From Dipteronia dyeriana (lineage: Eukaryota; Streptophyta; Magnoliopsida; Sapindales; Sapindaceae), in contig CM065300.1 of assembly GCA_032871835.1 (NCBI GenBank), positions 71,559,192 to 71,623,191 on the forward strand: a stretch of DNA of 64,000 nt, written 5' to 3'. Shown here piece by piece: positions 60,158 through 64,000 of the stretch. Position numbers and translations under genes: made by a program. Position 1 is the first letter of the stretch; every line of letters starts with the position of its first letter. The notes under the pieces are model-generated. The model made no database searches and was not told the origin of the DNA. It saw nothing but the letters and a program-made list of their open reading frames with translations.

Positions 60158-61815
60158 ATGCCTAAAAATGGAAATGCTGACTTGTGGCGGTTCCTAGACC
60201 ATGAGATTTGGGTTTCCCGTCAGGGTTAACAGTGGAAGCAAAAGGTATATGATTACAGGGTTGAGGTCGATGCTAAACAAATTTGGTTTGGAGAAAAGAT
60301 TCAATGAGGGGTCTTTTGGCATATATTTGCAGTTGAAATAACCATTGACACTGTACGGGCAGCTGATACATAATATTTTAAATAGAGAAATCATTCACCC
60401 GAAAAGACAAAAAGAAGATGAGATGTGGTTCAGGTTTGGGAAGTCAAAAGCCCGGTTCGCCTAAGAAGAATTTTGTTTATGCAGCGGCTTGAAAATGAGG
60501 CAGTTACTCGAAGGTTTTGCTAACAACAACGAAGTTCCAAATGGGTTCAATGCTTAGCAGAATTTTCAACGGGAAAAGGCCAACAACAGAGGTATTGTAT
60601 GCCACATTAAGCAAAATGACTTCCGAACAGAGTGAAGATGCGTACAAGATATTGAGTATATATATGGTGAGCCAATTCTTTGGCATTGATGACGGACAGA
60701 CCACAACCATTTGTGGTTCTTGTTCTCATTAGTTGAAAATGAAGAAGAATTAAAAAAGTTTCCATGGGGTTCATACATCTTCAGTTTTACACTGCATTTT
60801 TTGAATCGGTACGGGTTATCCTCGGTTCAATAGATGGAAATTTACAAGGATTTCAGATATTGAATCCAAATTGAATGGCATCGGTATGTCCGGAATGACC
60901 CTTTGATTTTACTTAATTATTTATAAAAAATCTATAACAAGAGTTGTTCTTGATATGCAGATGGCTTTATTCCCATGGAAAGTTGAAACCTATGAAAAGG
61001 GAACAGATTACTTCAAATCACTGAACCTCAAATACGCTTGTGAGCCATTAATAGAAAAGAAGAGGGAGAAATTGGCTATTGGTCTACAAATAAGTGAAGA
61101 AGAACATGGCCTTGGATATAAGGATGCAGTTGATGAATATCAGACCGGTAATGATAGTGATGGGATTGGTGCTCTTGGTCTGAAGGAGATAGGATGCTTT
61201 ATGAGGAGAGATAGAAGCACATTTTCTGGAGAATATTCCCCTTTCTAAGAAGCGTTTATTCTCCGATGGAAAATCCAAGGTATGGTTGCATATACACTTT
61301 GGTTTCATACACTTGTAGTATGTTATTCTTGTATGCATTGTATTATTAATTAATTATTGCATAATTCAGGTGCTATCCACAATCCCAGAACTATATGTTG
61401 CTATGATTGAATCCGAGAAACGAATCATTTCCTTATTTACAGAAGAATTTGCAAAAATTCGAAATGAAATGAAGGCTAGATATAAAGTTGTCGAAAATTA
61501 TTTTATTAATACTTTTGTATTATAATAGTTTTTCACTTATTAATTGATGATGATGTGTAGAAGGGTGGTTACCAAGATGATGAGTTTGTTAGTGATAGGT
61601 GTTGGTGAGGGTGTTGTTAGTGAGCAAGGTGGTAAGGGTGTTGCTAAGGTGGCTAATGATAAGAAAGATGATATCTGTATTGTTGGTAAGGAGGATGTTG
61701 ATGAAGATGAGGTTGTTTGTAAGGATGAGATTGTTGGTGATGAGGAAGAGGAGCTGGTGTAAATGGTGTTAAGGATGTTAGGTCTACTGCAATCGAGGGT
61801 GATCGGATGGACGAG

Positions 61816-63170
61816 GTACATTCTATAAATAATACTTGTGTCATGTATATCTATAAGGAGGGTCATGTCCTTCTATACAATTGGAACAAATCTGTTTTGC
61901 TTGGAACAATGTGTTAGGCCAGGGAAGAATATGGGAGGCCATGAAGCAATTTGGTCAGCCTAGGATCAATTTGGTAGGCCTGGGAACAATAGAGAAGACT
62001 TGTATAGGCTGAGGAGAATGTTTTTTACAGGGGGAATGTTTATATGATTATGTTTTAGGCTGAGAATGTGTTTTGCATGGAATGGGGTTATGATGTATTT
62101 TTGGCCTAGGAAAATTGTAGTAGTCCTTGTAGATTTCTTCACAATGATTTCACGTTTGGATTCATTACACGCAACATTGTAAGCATGTTTGCACGTTACA
62201 TTTCTGTAGCGTGTAATCATTACACGCTAAATATTAGAGCGTGTAATAATGTGTTCAGTATGGTGTGTAATATTTCCCATTATTGCATCATGTAATCTTT
62301 CACAATTCACCAAAGTGACTGATTATCCGTTGTATGGTAACAATATTGATGGTTACACGCTAAGCATCCTCGCACACCATATTGTAAGAATTATTGCACG
62401 CTACATTTCTGTAGCGTGTAATCATGATTAAACGGTACATATTGTAGTGCGCAATCATTCTTACAATATGGTGTGTAATGAGTACCATAGTTTAATCGTG
62501 TAAAACAATTCCTTTAGAGTAGACTTGTATAGACTGAGAATGTTTTTTGCATGGAATGTTTATGATGTATTTTTGGCGTAGGAAAATTGTACCAGTCCTT
62601 GTAGATTTCTTCCCAATGATTTCACGTTTGGAATCATTACACGTGACATTGTAAGCATGTTTACACGTTACATTTTTGTAGCGTGTAATCATGATTACAC
62701 ACTACATAATAGAGCGTGTAATCATGTGTTCTGTATTGCATGTAATATTTCCTATTATTGCATCATGTAATCTTTCATATTGCACCAAAGTGAATGATTA
62801 CACGTTGTATGGTAACAATACTAATGGTTACACGCTAACCATCCTCGCACGCCATTTCTGTAGCGTGCAATCATTCTTACAATATGGGGTGTAATGAGTT
62901 CCATTGTTTAATTGTGGTGTAATCATACTTATTAACTATCGTGTAATTATATAGAATTATGAAGTTGGACCTGTTACGAATACTTAACAGAAATTTAGGT
63001 TGTAAACACATCAACACCCATCATACCCAAATACTGTAGGTCTGGAAGCAATTTGGTCGCCCTAGGAACAATACCTTTAAGGCCTGGAAACAAAACAATA
63101 ATAGTGTTATTGTGATACATATTTTTCTTATCAATGGTTTGTACCTTAGTACATATTTATTTGTATGTAG
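61816..63170 (+). other. Expanded intron of the right Ulp1-like gene
   Basis: Donor GAG|GTACATTC at 61816 and acceptor TATGTAG at 63170 match the left copy's intron 53256-53184, which is only 73 bp. The extra 1.28 kb starts and ends with AGGCC(T)-GGA..AATTTGGT units (61910-61990 and 63040-63085) and carries the tandem block described next. No coding potential. Confidence 0.75.
62057..62960. repeat. 472-bp tandem block with palindromic TTACACGCTA words
   Basis: The block from GAGAATGTGTTTTGCATGG (62062) is repeated 472 bp later (62534), sharing CCTTGTAGATTTCTTC and TGATTTCACGTTTGGA. Each unit holds many copies of TAGCGTGTAAT and its complement ATTACACGCTA, often paired as inverted repeats, for example at 62207-62229 with 11-bp arms around one base. 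Short frames here (61966-62894) only translate the repeat. Confidence 0.85.
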
Positions 63171-64000
63171 GACTGGGGAGAAAAATCTGTCATTGGTGAG
63201 GAACAATATCCTTCCCCGTCTATGTGTTTCATTGGTCAGAGCTTGCCCAATAGTGTGATAGCACTTACTGAATGTCGAATATAAAGATGTTGACAAACAG
63301 AGGGGTCGAAAGCAGTCAAGGTGGCTTGAAATCCCCTACACAAATCCAATGGGGAAGAAGACAAAGAAGACAAAATCAAATGAGGAAAATGTAGAGTTAG
63401 TTGAGTTCACATCTTTCCTCAAGAACGACGACCAAGTAAGGTAATATTCCATCCCCGTAGGCTGCTTTATTGCCATGATTTTCAGTTCAATTTAGTTTAT
63501 TTATCATAATAAAATGTATTTATTTTTTATTAGTTTTTATACGGGTCAAATCCTACCCATGACGCATCAACATTTTCAAGACTTGGTCAACGTTGAAAAG
63601 TGGATCTCAAATATGGTAACATAATTAATTGTCTATTTCTCCATGCTAATCAAGGCTTTATGTAACTTATTTTTTAACACACATCACTTCATTTACACAA
63701 CACATTCATAGTTACTTTGATATTCTGTGAAGGAGGCGTTCGAGCACTAAGGTCAGTTACGTGTAAAATATTGGATTGGTCAACAAGTCTTTCTTTGTAA
63801 GTATTACTCTAGTTATATGATATCGTAAATGGAAATTTAATTATGCATGTACTCTGAAACAGTGTTTTAATGCATGTGTATTTCAGCCTTTGATTTCCTG
63901 ATATAAGCCTACGACTGGTTGCCATAAGTCTAAGAATTATGTTATATGCTTGTGTTTTTTTATGACAAACAAGCATCAACATAAAGTGGACAACGCAAAT

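Larger units (their letters stand above)
60158..64000 (+). pseudogene. DUF1985-Ulp1-like gene, right copy, truncated by the window
   Basis: Starts MPKNGNADLWRFLDHEIWVS, parallel to the left copy but with valid codon 2. The DUF1985 part (60158-60500) has many stops. The frame 60517-60732 has RIFNGKRPTTEVLYATL and SIYMVSQFFGIDDG. The frame 60955-61248 has ETYEKGTDYFKSLNLKYACE and EKKREKLA. STIPELY(V)AMIES-type sequence is at 61375-61420. The acidic region (61560-61815) is followed by an unusually long intron (61816-63170). The next exon, 63171-63440, has YPSPSMCFIGQSLPNS. Another, 63535-63618, has HFQDLVNVEKWIS. The catalytic His, Asp and Cys would lie beyond 64000. The two copies are head to head and well diverged. 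Confidence 0.75.

Noticed and set aside
62150..62950. Regularly recurring short repeats that might suggest a CRISPR-like array
   Set aside because: Spacing is irregular, words occur in both orientations, the whole block is tandemly duplicated, and the setting is an intron in plant DNA.

Overview
This window is repeat-dominated nuclear DNA of a flowering plant, probably a eudicot. The evidence is plant-type Copia and Gypsy LTR retrotransposons, an L1 LINE of the plant DUF4283/zf-RVT type, Mutator-like elements (MULEs) carrying DUF1985-Ulp1 genes, a pogo remnant and several MITE-like elements. I found no intact host gene, no tRNA or rRNA gene and no CRISPR. Every recognisable protein-coding region belongs to, or was captured by, a mobile element and is broken by stops or frameshifts.

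Layout. 1-1118: 3' part of a Copia-type LTR on the + strand. 1119-2411: piece of another Copia LTR on the - strand, with a related inverted copy at 30179-32029. 2412-4104: leader, primer-binding site and LTR of an Athila-like Gypsy element (-). 4105-5195: low-complexity DNA with a 158-bp tandem duplication. 5196-6614: non-autonomous DNA transposon with long terminal inverted repeats. 6663-19951: a GTGTGTTTGGTAG-ended element split by a 12.7-kb Tat-like Gypsy element (7080-19744, -). That Gypsy element also carries a spliced antisense gene. 20600-26580: L1-type LINE (-). 26581-27680: AT-rich DNA with microsatellites and a MITE remnant.

27681-56765 is best read as one old MULE, about 13 kb before it was invaded. 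It holds a mudrA-like transposase at its left end (+), a viroplasmin/RNase H1 N-terminal-like gene, a small coiled-coil gene (-) and a DUF1985-Ulp1 protease gene at its right end (-). Four later insertions sit in it: a Copia LTR inside the transposase, a 10.7-kb SIRE-like Copia element with gag but no pol (34044-44778), a solo LTR of a related family inside the coiled-coil gene (46955-49094), and a pogo remnant in a Ulp1-gene intron (51281-52527). 56927-57837 is a Tourist-like MITE. From about 58970 to the window end lies a second, head-to-head, diverged copy of the DUF1985-Ulp1 gene, cut off by the window edge before the protease core.

The most unusual signal is the non-coding DNA in and around the two DUF1985-Ulp1 copies. 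A minisatellite built on AGGCCT/CCTAGGC words recurs in introns and flanks of both copies and elsewhere in the same MULE. One intron is 73 bp in the left copy and 1,355 bp in the right copy, where the extra DNA carries a tandemly duplicated block of palindromic TTACACGCTA / TAGCGTGTAA words. Names rest on motif recognition by eye; similarity searches could not be run.
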